DNA of 13,202 nt from Dehalococcoidales bacterium (GTDB lineage: Bacteria; Chloroflexota; Dehalococcoidia; Dehalococcoidales; Fen-1064). Location: assembly GCA_028713395.1 (NCBI GenBank), contig JAQTOJ010000030.1, positions 1 to 13,202 of the forward strand, written 5' to 3'. The position numbers and the translations under genes are program-made. The number at the start of each line of letters is the position of its first letter. The stretch's first letter is position 1. Below, in pieces: positions 5,424-13,119 of this stretch. The notes below the pieces were generated by a model. It worked only from the letters and a program-made list of their open reading frames with translations. It was not told where the DNA came from and searched no databases.

Positions 5424-7544
5424 ATGTCTGCGGATATTAACCCTAAACCCGAACAGAATAATGAAAACAAATCTGAGGCGCCGTCCAACGGTGTAGAAAA
5501 ACCTCAGGAAAAAAAACTTAGCCCAGAGCTGACTACCAGCGAACCTAAAAAAGGGAAACTTTCCGGCGATAATTACGTTCGCATTCGCCGCCCTTACCGC
5601 GACATTTTCAAAACCATCGCTCCCGGCCGTTTCGTGGCTACCGCCAAATCCAACGTTCCCCAAAATGCGCTCGGGCGGTCATATCAGAATATCAAAAGAT
5701 TCTTTGTGGGGCGTCCCTTGTTTTCTCATGAGGAACCTTCCCAGCGTCTCAACAAGGTCAGAGCTTTAGCTATTTTCGGTTCGGACGCCATATCCTCCTC
5801 TGCCTACGCCACCGAAGCTTCTCTGGTGGTTTTGATGGCCGCCGGGAACGGTGCCTTGCATATATCGTTTTTCACCGCTATCGCGATTGCCGCCTTGCTC
5901 TCGATGGTGGCGTTTTCTTACCGGCAGACGGTTTATGCCTATCCACACGGGGGCGGTTCTTATAACGTCAGCCGGCAAAACCTGGGTAAACTTCCCGGCT
6001 TGATCGCCGCCGCTGCCTTGCTGATCGATTACGTCATGACCGTCGCTGTGTCTATTGCCGCCGGTACGCAGGCTATTATCTCCGCCGGGATCACCTCGGG
6101 TTATGGTAATCAAATTACCGCCATCAGTAACTCTTTTCCCCCGTTTTTTAACATCGGTGTAGTCCTCAGTATTTTTTTCATTGGCTTAATTACTCTCGGT
6201 AATCTACGCGGTGTCCGTGAGTCGGGAACCATTTTTGCCATTCCGACATATCTTTTTATCTTCGGATTTGTTGCTATGCTTGGTATCGGGTTATTCAAGT
6301 CGGTTACCGGAACCTTACACCCGGTGGTGACTCCAGCCCAACTCGCCACCGCGCAGCCGATCACGCTGTGGTTGGTGTTGCGCGCTTTTTCCGCCGGCGC
6401 GGTGGCCATGAGCGGCACCGAAGCTATTTCCAACGGCGTGCCGGTCTTCAAGAAGCCGGAATCTAAAAATGCCGCCACTACCCTCACTATCATGGCAACA
6501 TTGTTGGGTGTTTTCTTTGTGGGTATATCATATCTTTCTACCCATATGGGGCTGGTGCCGGGCAAAGAGACCATCATTTCCCAGGTGGCGGTCGCGGTTT
6601 TCGGCAATACGGTTTTCTACTATATTTTCCAGATCGCCACCATGGGCATTCTGGTTATTGCCGCCAATACCGCTTTCGCGGACTTTCCCCGTCTCTCTTC
6701 CGTACTTGCCAAGGATAAATATTTACCGCACAATTTCCTCCACCGCGGCGACCGGTTGGCATTCTCCAACGGCATTATTTTTCTGGGTAGCTTATCCGCT
6801 TTGATTTTAATCATTTTCAAGGGTAATGTGGATAGCTTGATTCATCTTTACGCCGTCGGCGTCTTCCTGGCTTTCAGCATGTCCGATACCGGCATGGTCG
6901 TGCATTGGTGGCGTACTCGCGGTAAAAACTGGAAAACCAGCATTGTCATCAATGGCGTGGATGCGGTATTGACCACCAGTATTTTGATTATTGTGGTTAT
7001 CACCAAGTTTGCCGTCGGTGCCTGGATCATCGTGATTTTAATTCCAATCGTGGTCATGATCTTCCAGTTTGTTCATTGGCATTATGAAAATGTTGGTAAA
7101 CAGTTGAAGGTTGACCCCGCTCATTTGCCGCCGATGACCATCAACCAGTTTGTGTTGGTGCCTATTGAAGACATTAACCTGGCATCTTTAAGAGCCATTG
7201 CCTTTGCCCGTACTATCAGCAAAGATGTGGTGCTCATTCATATTTCCAACGACCAGGAAGAAACGGAAAAACTACAGAAAAAAATGGATGCCTATTCACC
7301 GGATATGAAGCTGGTGGTGCTGGAATCGCCCCTCAGGGTTTTAGTCAGACCCCTGACCAAATATATCAATGCCCTGCACAGCCAGCACCCGGATGCTTTT
7401 GTCACTATCGTCTTGCCGGAGTTTATCGCCGCGCACGCCTGGGAAAGATTCCTGCATAACCGCACCGCCGAACAATTGGTGCGCGTCTTCAAAAAACACC
7501 CCAACGTGGCTGTTGTGCTCGTGCCTTATTTGTTGGAAAAGTGA
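5424..7544 (+). CDS. kimA: KimA-like potassium/proton symporter (APC superfamily)
   Basis: Inner-membrane high-affinity K+ uptake driven by protons is the role of Bacillus subtilis KimA (YdaO), which this protein resembles throughout. From the 5424 ATG it has 706 residues; an ATG at 5403 would add 7. About 90 hydrophilic residues come first, then IKRFFVGRPL begins the conserved core of about 12 membrane segments. Then comes a C-terminal soluble domain of about 140 residues (from FVLVPIED to VVLVPYLLEK). Residues reported for K+ binding in KimA recur: Asp and Tyr in SDAISSSAYATE (D36, Y43 in KimA), Asp, Thr and Ser in LLIDYVMTVAVSIAAGT (D117, T121, S125), Glu in AMSGTEAISN (E233), and Tyr in HLYAVGVF (Y377). 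T230 of KimA is Ser here. The long N-terminal tail is absent from B. subtilis KimA (607 residues). No c-di-AMP riboswitch fits in the short upstream gap. An amino acid permease role is the main alternative. Confidence 0.85.
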   Translation: MSADINPKPEQNNENKSEAPSNGVEKPQEKKLSPELTTSEPKKGKLSGDNYVRIRRPYRDIFKTIAPGRFVATAKSNVPQNALGRSYQNIKRFFVGRPLFSHEEPSQRLNKVRALAIFGSDAISSSAYATEASLVVLMAAGNGALHISFFTAIAIAALLSMVAFSYRQTVYAYPHGGGSYNVSRQNLGKLPGLIAAAALLIDYVMTVAVSIAAGTQAIISAGITSGYGNQITAISNSFPPFFNIGVVLSIFFIGLITLGNLRGVRESGTIFAIPTYLFIFGFVAMLGIGLFKSVTGTLHPVVTPAQLATAQPITLWLVLRAFSAGAVAMSGTEAISNGVPVFKKPESKNAATTLTIMATLLGVFFVGISYLSTHMGLVPGKETIISQVAVAVFGNTVFYYIFQIATMGILVIAANTAFADFPRLSSVLAKDKYLPHNFLHRGDRLAFSNGIIFLGSLSALILIIFKGNVDSLIHLYAVGVFLAFSMSDTGMVVHWWRTRGKNWKTSIVINGVDAVLTTSILIIVVITKFAVGAWIIVILIPIVVMIFQFVHWHYENVGKQLKVDPAHLPPMTINQFVLVPIEDINLASLRAIAFARTISKDVVLIHISNDQEETEKLQKKMDAYSPDMKLVVLESPLRVLVRPLTKYINALHSQHPDAFVTIVLPEFIAAHAWERFLHNRTAEQLVRVFKKHPNVAVVLVPYLLEK

Positions 7545-7598
7545 TGCCCTTGATTGGTTCCTTTTGGTCAGACCTGTCTCACTGTTTTTGTCTGACTG

Positions 7599-7621
7599 CT
7601 GATAGCTGACCGCTGAAAGCT
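7599..7621 (+). repeat. Scattered GCTGAAAGCT-type repeat, copy C
   Basis: The sequence starts CTGATAGCTGACC and ends GCTGAAAGCT. It is nearly identical to the copy at 5345-5367, and in part to the minus-strand copy at 4394-4410. It is followed directly by a run of eight C (7622-7629). Confidence 0.65.
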
Positions 7622-7631
7622 CCCCCCCCGA

Positions 7632-7660
7632 TTGACAACTCCCCAACCTAAAGGTAAACT
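7632..7660 (+). promoter_or_regulatory. Promoter for tldD-tldE
   Basis: A perfect TTGACA (7632-7637) and TAAACT (7655-7660, four of six bases) are 17 nt apart. The predicted start, near 7667, is about 3 nt before the tldD ATG at 7670, which again points to a nearly leaderless mRNA. A C8 tract ends 2 nt upstream of the -35. Confidence 0.55.
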
Positions 7661-7669
7661 GATTCTGAT

Positions 7670-9046
7670 ATGTTAGATATAAATGTTGTTGCCCGGGAAT
7701 TAGCCGTTTACTTGAAAAAACAAAACGCCGATTATGTTGAGGCGCATCTGGAAGAAAGCCAGACTAGCAATCTTTCCTACCGCGGTAAGAATCTGGAACA
7801 GGTGGGCAAATCCACCTCTACCGGCGGTAATGTGCGGGCGTGTGTCAAAGGCGGGTGGGGATTCGTCAGTTTCAATAACCTTGATCACCTCAAAGAAAAA
7901 GTTGCCCAGGCCATCGAACAGGCGCGTTTCGTCGGTAAGGAAACTACCCAACTCGGCGAAACGCCACCGGTCGTCGATGAAGTTAAACCCAAAATCAAGG
8001 AAGACCCGGCATCTATCCCGCTTTCGGCAAAGAAAAAACTGCTCGATGAATATAACGAGACCATCTGGGAAACCCCCGGTATCCAGACTTCCAACCTCGG
8101 CTATGGAGATAGCCGCAAACGCACCGTTTTCATGAATTCTGAGGGCAGCTTTATTTCCCAGGAAAGAGCTGATTCCGTCATGCGGGCCGTGGCTATCGCC
8201 GCCAAAGACGGTAACGTCCAGCAGTCCGGCATCAGTGTGGGCAGCCGTGACAATTACGCCCCGATGCGTTCCCTCCACGGTCAGATCAAAGAGCTCGCCC
8301 GGAAATCTGTGGAGATGCTTGCTGCCCCGGTTCTCAAAGGCGGCCAATATACCGTCGTTCTTGATCCGGTGCTGGCGGGTGTTTTTGTGCACGAAGCCTT
8401 CGGCCACCTTTCCGAATCTGATTTTGTCTATGAAAACCCCCAGGTACGGGACCTGATGAAATTAGGTAAAACCTTCGGGCAGCCGATATTGAATATTATC
8501 GATTCCGCCGCGGTGCCTGATCTGCGGGGCAGTTTTAAGTACGATGATGAAGGCACTTTAGCGGTGAAAAACTACCTGATCAAAGACGGCAAACTCGTCG
8601 GCAGGCTGCATTCCCGTGAAACCGCGGCCAAAATGGGGGAAAACCCATCCGGTAATGCCCGCGCCATCAACTACCGTTACCCTCCCATCGTGCGTATGAC
8701 CAACACTTACATCGAGCCGCGGGATACCAAATTCGCGGATATCATCGCCGATATTAAAGAGGGTGTTTACTGCAAGAACTGGTATGGCGGCACCACCAGT
8801 ATGGAAATGTTCACCTTCTCCTCCGGCGAGACCTATATGATCCGCAACGGTAAAATTGCGGAAATGGTGCGTCCGGTCATGCTTTCCGGCAATGTTTTCA
8901 CCACTCTGATGAGCATCGACGCTATTGGCAACGACCTGGACATGAACCAGGGCGGCGGTTGCGGGAAAGGCGGGCAATCGCCGCTGCCGGTGAGTAACGG
9001 CAGCCCTCACATCAGAATTCAAAATTGCCTGGTGGGAGGTAAATAA
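7670..9046 (+). CDS. tldD: TldD metalloprotease subunit
   Basis: Forms a heterodimer with TldE/PmbA that degrades or trims unfolded peptides; in E. coli it matures microcin B17 and degrades the antitoxin CcdA. TldD carries the active site. The 458 residues fit the family (about 450-480). The HExxxH zinc motif is present as VHEAFGHLSESD with H241, E242 and H246. The C-terminal GGGCGKGGQ (C431) and GSPHIRIQ segments are also typical. The N-terminal region (SNLSYRGKNLEQVGKST) matches the family's substrate-tunnel domain. There is no strong Shine-Dalgarno: AAAGG lies about 15 nt upstream, which fits the nearly leaderless promoter. The stop codon shares one base with the tldE start. No peptide natural-product cluster is visible in the window, so its role here is probably general proteolysis. 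Confidence 0.95.
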   Translation: MLDINVVARELAVYLKKQNADYVEAHLEESQTSNLSYRGKNLEQVGKSTSTGGNVRACVKGGWGFVSFNNLDHLKEKVAQAIEQARFVGKETTQLGETPPVVDEVKPKIKEDPASIPLSAKKKLLDEYNETIWETPGIQTSNLGYGDSRKRTVFMNSEGSFISQERADSVMRAVAIAAKDGNVQQSGISVGSRDNYAPMRSLHGQIKELARKSVEMLAAPVLKGGQYTVVLDPVLAGVFVHEAFGHLSESDFVYENPQVRDLMKLGKTFGQPILNIIDSAAVPDLRGSFKYDDEGTLAVKNYLIKDGKLVGRLHSRETAAKMGENPSGNARAINYRYPPIVRMTNTYIEPRDTKFADIIADIKEGVYCKNWYGGTTSMEMFTFSSGETYMIRNGKIAEMVRPVMLSGNVFTTLMSIDAIGNDLDMNQGGGCGKGGQSPLPVSNGSPHIRIQNCLVGGK

Positions 9047-10347
9047 TGGAAGAAATTCTTGCCCGCGCCAAAAAAGTTGCCCAGGCTGCCGAAGTTTACA
9101 CCACTTCGATCACTGAAACGCCGGTGCAGTTCGAGTCCAACCGCCTGAAAAATATTCAGAGCAAGCAGAGCACCTCGGTGGCTTTGCGCGTTATGGTCAA
9201 CGGCCGCATCGGATATGCCACGTCCTCTCGTGTGGATGATATTCAAGACCTGGTGGATAATGCCGTCGCTACCGCCGCTTTCGGCGCTAAGGCTGAATTC
9301 GAGTTTTCCACGCGGCAACGCTTTACTCCCGTAGAGGTCTACGACCCGGCGGTCAATAAAGTCACTCTGGCACAAATGACCGGGCTGGGTGAAAAAATTA
9401 TCGCTGCCGTTAACCAACACTCCCCGGATGTATTGTGTGAAGGCTCGGTTACCAAAATGGTCGCCGAGTTACATATCGCTAATTCCCTTGGCGGTAAAGC
9501 CGGTTATAAGAAGTCTGTATTTGCCATGAGTATCGATGGGCAGCGTGTCCGCGGCACCGATATGCTCTTCGTCGGGGACGGCGCCAGCAGTTGCCACCCG
9601 GTTTTAGACCCAAAATCAATCATCGCCACCATTACCGAACAATTGGAGCTGGCGAAAAATCCGGCCGCCATTTCCAGCAAAGCCATGCCGGTGATCTTTA
9701 CCCCGGAAGGCGTCGCCAGCGCGCTGGTGATGCCGCTGATGTCGGCCTTTAACGGCAAGACCGTGCTTGAAGGCGCTTCCCCCATCGGGCAAAAACTCGG
9801 TGAGCAGGTGTTTGACGCCAACTTGACCGTGAACGACGATCCCACTATTCCCTTCCGCCCCGGCAGCCAACCCTGTGATGATGAAGGGATTCCCTGCCGG
9901 AAGCACGTGATGATTCAAAACGGGGTGGTCAACGGTTTTCTTTACGATCTCCAAACGGCTGCCAAAGCCAAAACCAAAAGCACCGGCAACGGTAACCGCG
10001 GCGGTGGCAGCCTGCCTTCGCCTTCCTGGCATGCTTTTGTCCTGGAAGGCGGCAAGGCCAGTTTCCAGAGTATGGTTAAGGGCATTAAAGAGGGTCTGGT
10101 GGTGGAGCAGCTTATGGGCGCCGGTCAGGGTAACGTCCTCGGCGGTGATTTCAGCGGGAATGTGCTCCTCGGTTATAAAATTGAAAACGGTCAAATCGTG
10201 GGTAGAGTGAAAGATACCATGGTCTCCGGTAATATTTATACCATGTTGAAAAACATCGCTGCCATCGGTAGTGATAGCAAATGGGTCGGTGGTTCTCTTT
10301 CCACCCCGTCTCTCTATTTCCAGAATGTCTCCGTCGCCAGTCGGTAA
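9046..10347 (+). CDS. tldE: TldE/PmbA, partner subunit of TldD
   Basis: Partner of TldD in the TldD/E protease, with the same fold but no HExxxH active site; none is present in the 433 residues. Family segments include FESNRLKNIQSKQSTSVALRV near the N-terminus, GDGASSCHPVLDP mid-protein, and GQGNVLGGDFSGNVLLGYKI with VSGNIYTMLKNIAAIG near the C-terminus. GGGAGG lies 6 nt before the ATG, inside the tldD end, and the TAATG overlap makes coupled translation very likely. The length is normal. A 67-nt gap separates its stop codon from the next gene. Confidence 0.95.
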   Translation: MEEILARAKKVAQAAEVYTTSITETPVQFESNRLKNIQSKQSTSVALRVMVNGRIGYATSSRVDDIQDLVDNAVATAAFGAKAEFEFSTRQRFTPVEVYDPAVNKVTLAQMTGLGEKIIAAVNQHSPDVLCEGSVTKMVAELHIANSLGGKAGYKKSVFAMSIDGQRVRGTDMLFVGDGASSCHPVLDPKSIIATITEQLELAKNPAAISSKAMPVIFTPEGVASALVMPLMSAFNGKTVLEGASPIGQKLGEQVFDANLTVNDDPTIPFRPGSQPCDDEGIPCRKHVMIQNGVVNGFLYDLQTAAKAKTKSTGNGNRGGGSLPSPSWHAFVLEGGKASFQSMVKGIKEGLVVEQLMGAGQGNVLGGDFSGNVLLGYKIENGQIVGRVKDTMVSGNIYTMLKNIAAIGSDSKWVGGSLSTPSLYFQNVSVASR

Positions 10348-10380
10348 ATCTGATTTGCCATTTTAATAAACCTTCTCCCG

Positions 10381-10389
10381 TGTTAAAAT
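10381..10389 (+). promoter_or_regulatory. Extended -10 promoter element before the PAC2 gene
   Basis: TGTTAAAAT is a TGn-extended -10 (TAAAAT). No good -35 is found at the right spacing. A start near 10396 would give a leader of about 19 nt containing the GGTGGTGA Shine-Dalgarno. The PAC2 trio might instead be read from the tldD promoter. Confidence 0.35.
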
Positions 10390-10414
10390 TAGTTGGATTT
10401 TATGGGTGGTGACG

Positions 10415-11239
10415 ATGAATAATTTAGTGAAAATCTATGCCCGCCCCAAATTAAAAGACCCGATTTTACTGGCCGCCTGGCCCGGTATCGGCAATGTCTC
10501 GATGATCCTGACCAGCTATATGCTGGATAAACTGGAATTCCGTGACCTGGCGGAACTGGATGCGGCTTCTTTTTTCGAACCGATCGGTGTGCTGGCGCGC
10601 GAACATACCATTGAAGCCCCGAGCTTTCCGGAAAGTCATTTCTATTATTGGAAGAATAAAAAAGGCGACCACGATATCATCGTCTTTATCGGTGACGATC
10701 AACCTTCCACCAAGGTTTACGATCTTGCCGGATGTGTGCTGGATTATGTGCGCAAGCTGGGGGTCAAGCGGGTTTATACCTGCGCCGCTGCCCTCACCAA
10801 GATACATTTCACGGAACAGCCCAAGACCTGGGCGGTAGCCACTAACAAAGATGTGGTTGAAGAGTTGAAAACCGCCGGCTTGCTGCAAAAGGGCACTTTG
10901 CAGATTGCGGGCTTGAACGGTTTACTGCTGGGTGTGGCTAAAGAAAAGGGGATGGATGGCGTCTGCCTGCTGGGCGAAGTGCCCATGCAGACCTCGCGCA
11001 TGGAAAATCCGGTCGCCGCCCTGGCGATTCTCAAGGTCTTTGCCAAATTGATGTCCATGCCCATCGATACCGCTGAATTGGCGGAAAATGCGGAAGACAT
11101 CATCGAGCAGGTGAAACAGGCGAACGCCATTGCCATGGGCGAATACCTGGAGCATTTCACCCAGCCTATCTGGGAACAGGATAGTGAAGATGGTGAGGAC
11201 GAAGAAGAGCCCCCGGACGGCAACGAATTACAAAATTAA
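10415..11239 (+). CDS. PAC2 family protein (proteasome-assembly-chaperone-like fold)
   Basis: Belongs to the PAC2 family, named after the eukaryotic proteasome assembly chaperone PAC2 and also found in archaea and some bacteria; the bacterial function is not established. From the ATG at 10415 it has 274 residues. Visible features: LLAAWPGIGNVSMI near residues 20-33; IVFIGDDQPS; a central GLNGLLLGVAKEKGMDGVCL segment followed by LGEVP; and a strongly acidic C-terminal tail (DSEDGEDEEEPP). I chose ATG 10415 rather than the upstream GTG at 10406. GGTGG ends 5 nt before this ATG, and the GTG codons overlap that Shine-Dalgarno. The gene ends 2 nt before the HEAT-repeat gene and likely forms one operon with it and the acetyltransferase. 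I would not assign a proteasome role without finding proteasome genes in the same genome. Confidence 0.85.
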   Translation: MNNLVKIYARPKLKDPILLAAWPGIGNVSMILTSYMLDKLEFRDLAELDAASFFEPIGVLAREHTIEAPSFPESHFYYWKNKKGDHDIIVFIGDDQPSTKVYDLAGCVLDYVRKLGVKRVYTCAAALTKIHFTEQPKTWAVATNKDVVEELKTAGLLQKGTLQIAGLNGLLLGVAKEKGMDGVCLLGEVPMQTSRMENPVAALAILKVFAKLMSMPIDTAELAENAEDIIEQVKQANAIAMGEYLEHFTQPIWEQDSEDGEDEEEPPDGNELQN

Positions 11240-11241
11240 GG

Positions 11242-12162
11242 ATGACTTGGTTGGAAATCAAAGACGTTCTCAACGAAATTGTGAATACGCGTAAAATGCC
11301 TTCGAACGCTCATCTGGCGGATCTGGCGCAAGCCACTACCGGGGATATGCCCCTTTTCCGTAAAACCTGGTCGCAGATTGAGCCGGGGCTGCGGTTTCAA
11401 ATTCTTGCCCGTCTGGAGGAATTGGCGCAGGACAATATCGAATTCGATTTCGATGTTGTCTTTATCAGTTGCCTCCGGGATCTTGACCCCCGGGTGCGTA
11501 AACAAGCCATTGAAAGCCTTTGGGAAAATGAGGATATCGGGCTTATTGATGTTTACACCAGAATTTTATCCGCCGATCCCGCGGTGGAAGTACAGGCCGC
11601 CGCCGCTATCGCGTTGGGTAAATATGTCATGCTGGTGGAAATGATGGAAATCGATGCGCGGTACGGCGATTCGCTCCGTAAGACGCTCCTCGGCGTCTTC
11701 CATGATAAAGCCAAGGATATAGAAGTCAGGCGCCGCGCCCTGGAAGCAATTTCACCTATGACACAGCCCGCTGTTCAGGAAGCCATCCGTCAAGCCTATG
11801 ATAGCCGTGACGAACGTCTCACCGTCAGCGCGGTTTACAGTATGGGACGCACCTGTAATGAGGCATGGTTGCCGGTGCTTTACAAGGAGCTGGGCAACCC
11901 GGATGCTGAGATACGCTATGAAGCCGCCGGCGCTCTGGGTGAGATTGGCAGCCAGGATTCCATTCAGCGGCTGGTTGGGCTACTCGAGGATGATGATGTC
12001 GATGTGCGCCAGGCTGCCATTCAGGCAATCGGCGAGATCGGCGGGGCGGAAGCCAAACAATGCCTGGCGAAATTGGTTGACGATCCCAATGCAGCCGTGC
12101 GTGAAGCCGCCCTGGAAGCGATCACTTTTTTGCGGGAACAGGAAGAACTGAATATCTGGTAA
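11242..12162 (+). CDS. HEAT-repeat protein
   Basis: 306-residue soluble protein built of HEAT-like (PBS-lyase type) helical repeats, which serve as protein-binding scaffolds. Repeats are recognisable from about residue 65 (DLDPRVRKQAIESLWE), then EVQAAAAIALGKY, EVRRRALEAISPM, RLTVSAVYSMGR, and most clearly near the C-terminus: AEIRYEAAGALGEIGS, VDVRQAAIQAIGEIGG and AAVREAALEAITFL. No signal peptide, membrane segment or catalytic motif is seen. It starts 2 nt after the PAC2 stop codon with AAGG abutting the ATG, and ends directly against the acetyltransferase start. It therefore likely works with, or is co-expressed with, those neighbours. Its partner cannot be named from sequence. Confidence 0.85.
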   Translation: MTWLEIKDVLNEIVNTRKMPSNAHLADLAQATTGDMPLFRKTWSQIEPGLRFQILARLEELAQDNIEFDFDVVFISCLRDLDPRVRKQAIESLWENEDIGLIDVYTRILSADPAVEVQAAAAIALGKYVMLVEMMEIDARYGDSLRKTLLGVFHDKAKDIEVRRRALEAISPMTQPAVQEAIRQAYDSRDERLTVSAVYSMGRTCNEAWLPVLYKELGNPDAEIRYEAAGALGEIGSQDSIQRLVGLLEDDDVDVRQAAIQAIGEIGGAEAKQCLAKLVDDPNAAVREAALEAITFLREQEELNIW

Positions 12163-12696
12163 ATGATGATTAAAGGTAAGATAACCAATTTACGCCCGAA
12201 AAAAATGGACGATGCTGCCAACGATTACCGCTGGCAGACCGATCCGGAACTCTCTGATCTGGACGCCATTACGCCGCTCCGGATGTCTTTTTCTGACTAT
12301 GTGATTGAATATCGGGATATGCTCAAACACGAATCCGAATTCCGGCGGCCGATGGGCGTAGAAGATAAACAGGGCAAACACATCGGCAATGCTGTCTGGT
12401 ACAACATCGATAAGATCGGGCGGCAGGCGGAAGTCGGTATCATGATCGGCGACCGGGATTACTGGAGCAAGGGCTACGGCACAGATGCCATGCAGACGAT
12501 GGTGGATTACATTTTCCGTCGCACTAATTTTAACCGTCTCTACCTGAAAACATTGGAAAAAAACGCCCGCGCCCACAAGAGCTTTGCCAAAGTTGGCTTC
12601 ACCCCCTGCGGTCATATGGAAAGGGATGGTTATAAATTCCTCTTGATGGAACTCCCCCGCCTTCGCTGGCAGGCGATCAAAGAAACCTCCAAATAA
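12163..12696 (+). CDS. GNAT-family N-acetyltransferase (RimJ/RimL-like)
   Basis: 177-residue acetyl-CoA-dependent acetyltransferase of the Acetyltransf_3/RimJ-RimL type. Key features are ITNLRPKKMDDA at the N-terminus, a beta strand GNAVWYNI and EVGIMIGDRDYWSKGYGTDAM, which contains the pyrophosphate-binding motif (KGYGTDA). LKTLEKNARAHKSFAKVGF follows, with the typical Asn and the helix after it. The substrate is unknown: candidates include protein N-termini, spermidine or other small amines. The ATG directly follows the HEAT-gene stop codon, and a second ATG comes one codon later, so translation is probably coupled. It is the last gene of the trio. The AT-rich region begins just after it, with a 16-bp palindrome 10 nt past the stop codon. 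Confidence 0.85.
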   Translation: MMIKGKITNLRPKKMDDAANDYRWQTDPELSDLDAITPLRMSFSDYVIEYRDMLKHESEFRRPMGVEDKQGKHIGNAVWYNIDKIGRQAEVGIMIGDRDYWSKGYGTDAMQTMVDYIFRRTNFNRLYLKTLEKNARAHKSFAKVGFTPCGHMERDGYKFLLMELPRLRWQAIKETSK

Positions 12697-12705
12697 TTCA
12701 ATTGC

Positions 12706-12721
12706 TGTAAAGATCTTTACA
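12706..12721. promoter_or_regulatory. Perfect 16-bp palindrome TGTAAAGATCTTTACA
   Basis: The two halves are exact complements with no spacer, as for a dimeric repressor or activator site. It lies 10 nt after the acetyltransferase stop codon and about 150 nt upstream of the next predicted promoter. It lacks a T-run, so it is not a standard terminator. GTAAAGTAAC at 12816-12825 resembles one half. Confidence 0.45.
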
Positions 12722-12873
12722 AAGACAAACCCATCGTACACATTACACAACAAAAACACTTTGTACACTAAACCATATAAAACGAATCAATTGTAACCCT
12801 TAAATAATCGACTCCGTAAAGTAACCATCACACTAAAACTACGTCCGTATTATTTAGACTTTTGAATTAACTA

Positions 12874-12903
12874 TTGACAAGATAGTATCTAATAATATAT
12901 ATT
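12874..12903 (+). promoter_or_regulatory. Predicted promoter of the secreted-protein gene
   Basis: TTGACA (12874-12879) is followed after 18 nt by TATATT (12898-12903), with TATATA (12896-12901) as an alternative at 16 nt. The -35 is perfect and the surroundings are very AT-rich. A start near 12910 would give a leader of about 210 nt before the ATG at 13120. Confidence 0.6.
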
Positions 12904-12912
12904 ATAGATTAT

Positions 12913-12943
12913 TTGTTATCAAAGCTGCTATGAGTGATAACAA
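12913..12943. promoter_or_regulatory. 9-bp inverted repeat at the predicted transcription start
   Basis: TTGTTATCA (12913-12921) and TGATAACAA (12935-12943) are exact complements with a 13-nt spacer. The repeat lies just downstream of the predicted -10, so it could be an operator or a 5'-terminal mRNA hairpin. Confidence 0.5.
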
Positions 12944-13119
12944 TTTTACCTCTACTTATCCCAATCCGCCACCTACCATCAACCTGTTAGTTCTTCTTAT
13001 CCCTGACCGCCGGAGATCGGCAACTATTTATAGTCTTTTACGAGAAGGGGGTGAGATTTTAGCTAAAAATAGGAACTATGAGCCATCGAGGTTAACAATG
13101 ACGCTAAGAAGGAGAACCA

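Larger units (their letters stand above)
12697..13119. other. AT-rich, G-poor intergenic region before a secreted protein
   Basis: About 420 nt without a convincing gene. Over 12721-12840 the plus strand has 8 G and 31 C in 120 bases, a marked strand bias absent from the genes to the left. The region holds a 16-bp palindrome, a predicted promoter, a 9-bp inverted repeat and then a leader of about 200 nt. An open frame at 12930-13127 (65 codons) is possible but unconvincing: it has a weak ribosome site and low-complexity content, and it runs 8 nt into the next gene. Confidence 0.6.

Noticed and set aside
7700..8407. 235-codon open frame on the minus strand inside tldD
   Set aside because: It is antisense to tldD, which has the HExxxH site and full-length family match. 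It shows no ribosome site or family resemblance.
12905..13119. Known riboswitch in the long leader
   Set aside because: I compared it from memory with the c-di-GMP-I and c-di-GMP-II conserved cores and saw no match. Other classes were not tested systematically.
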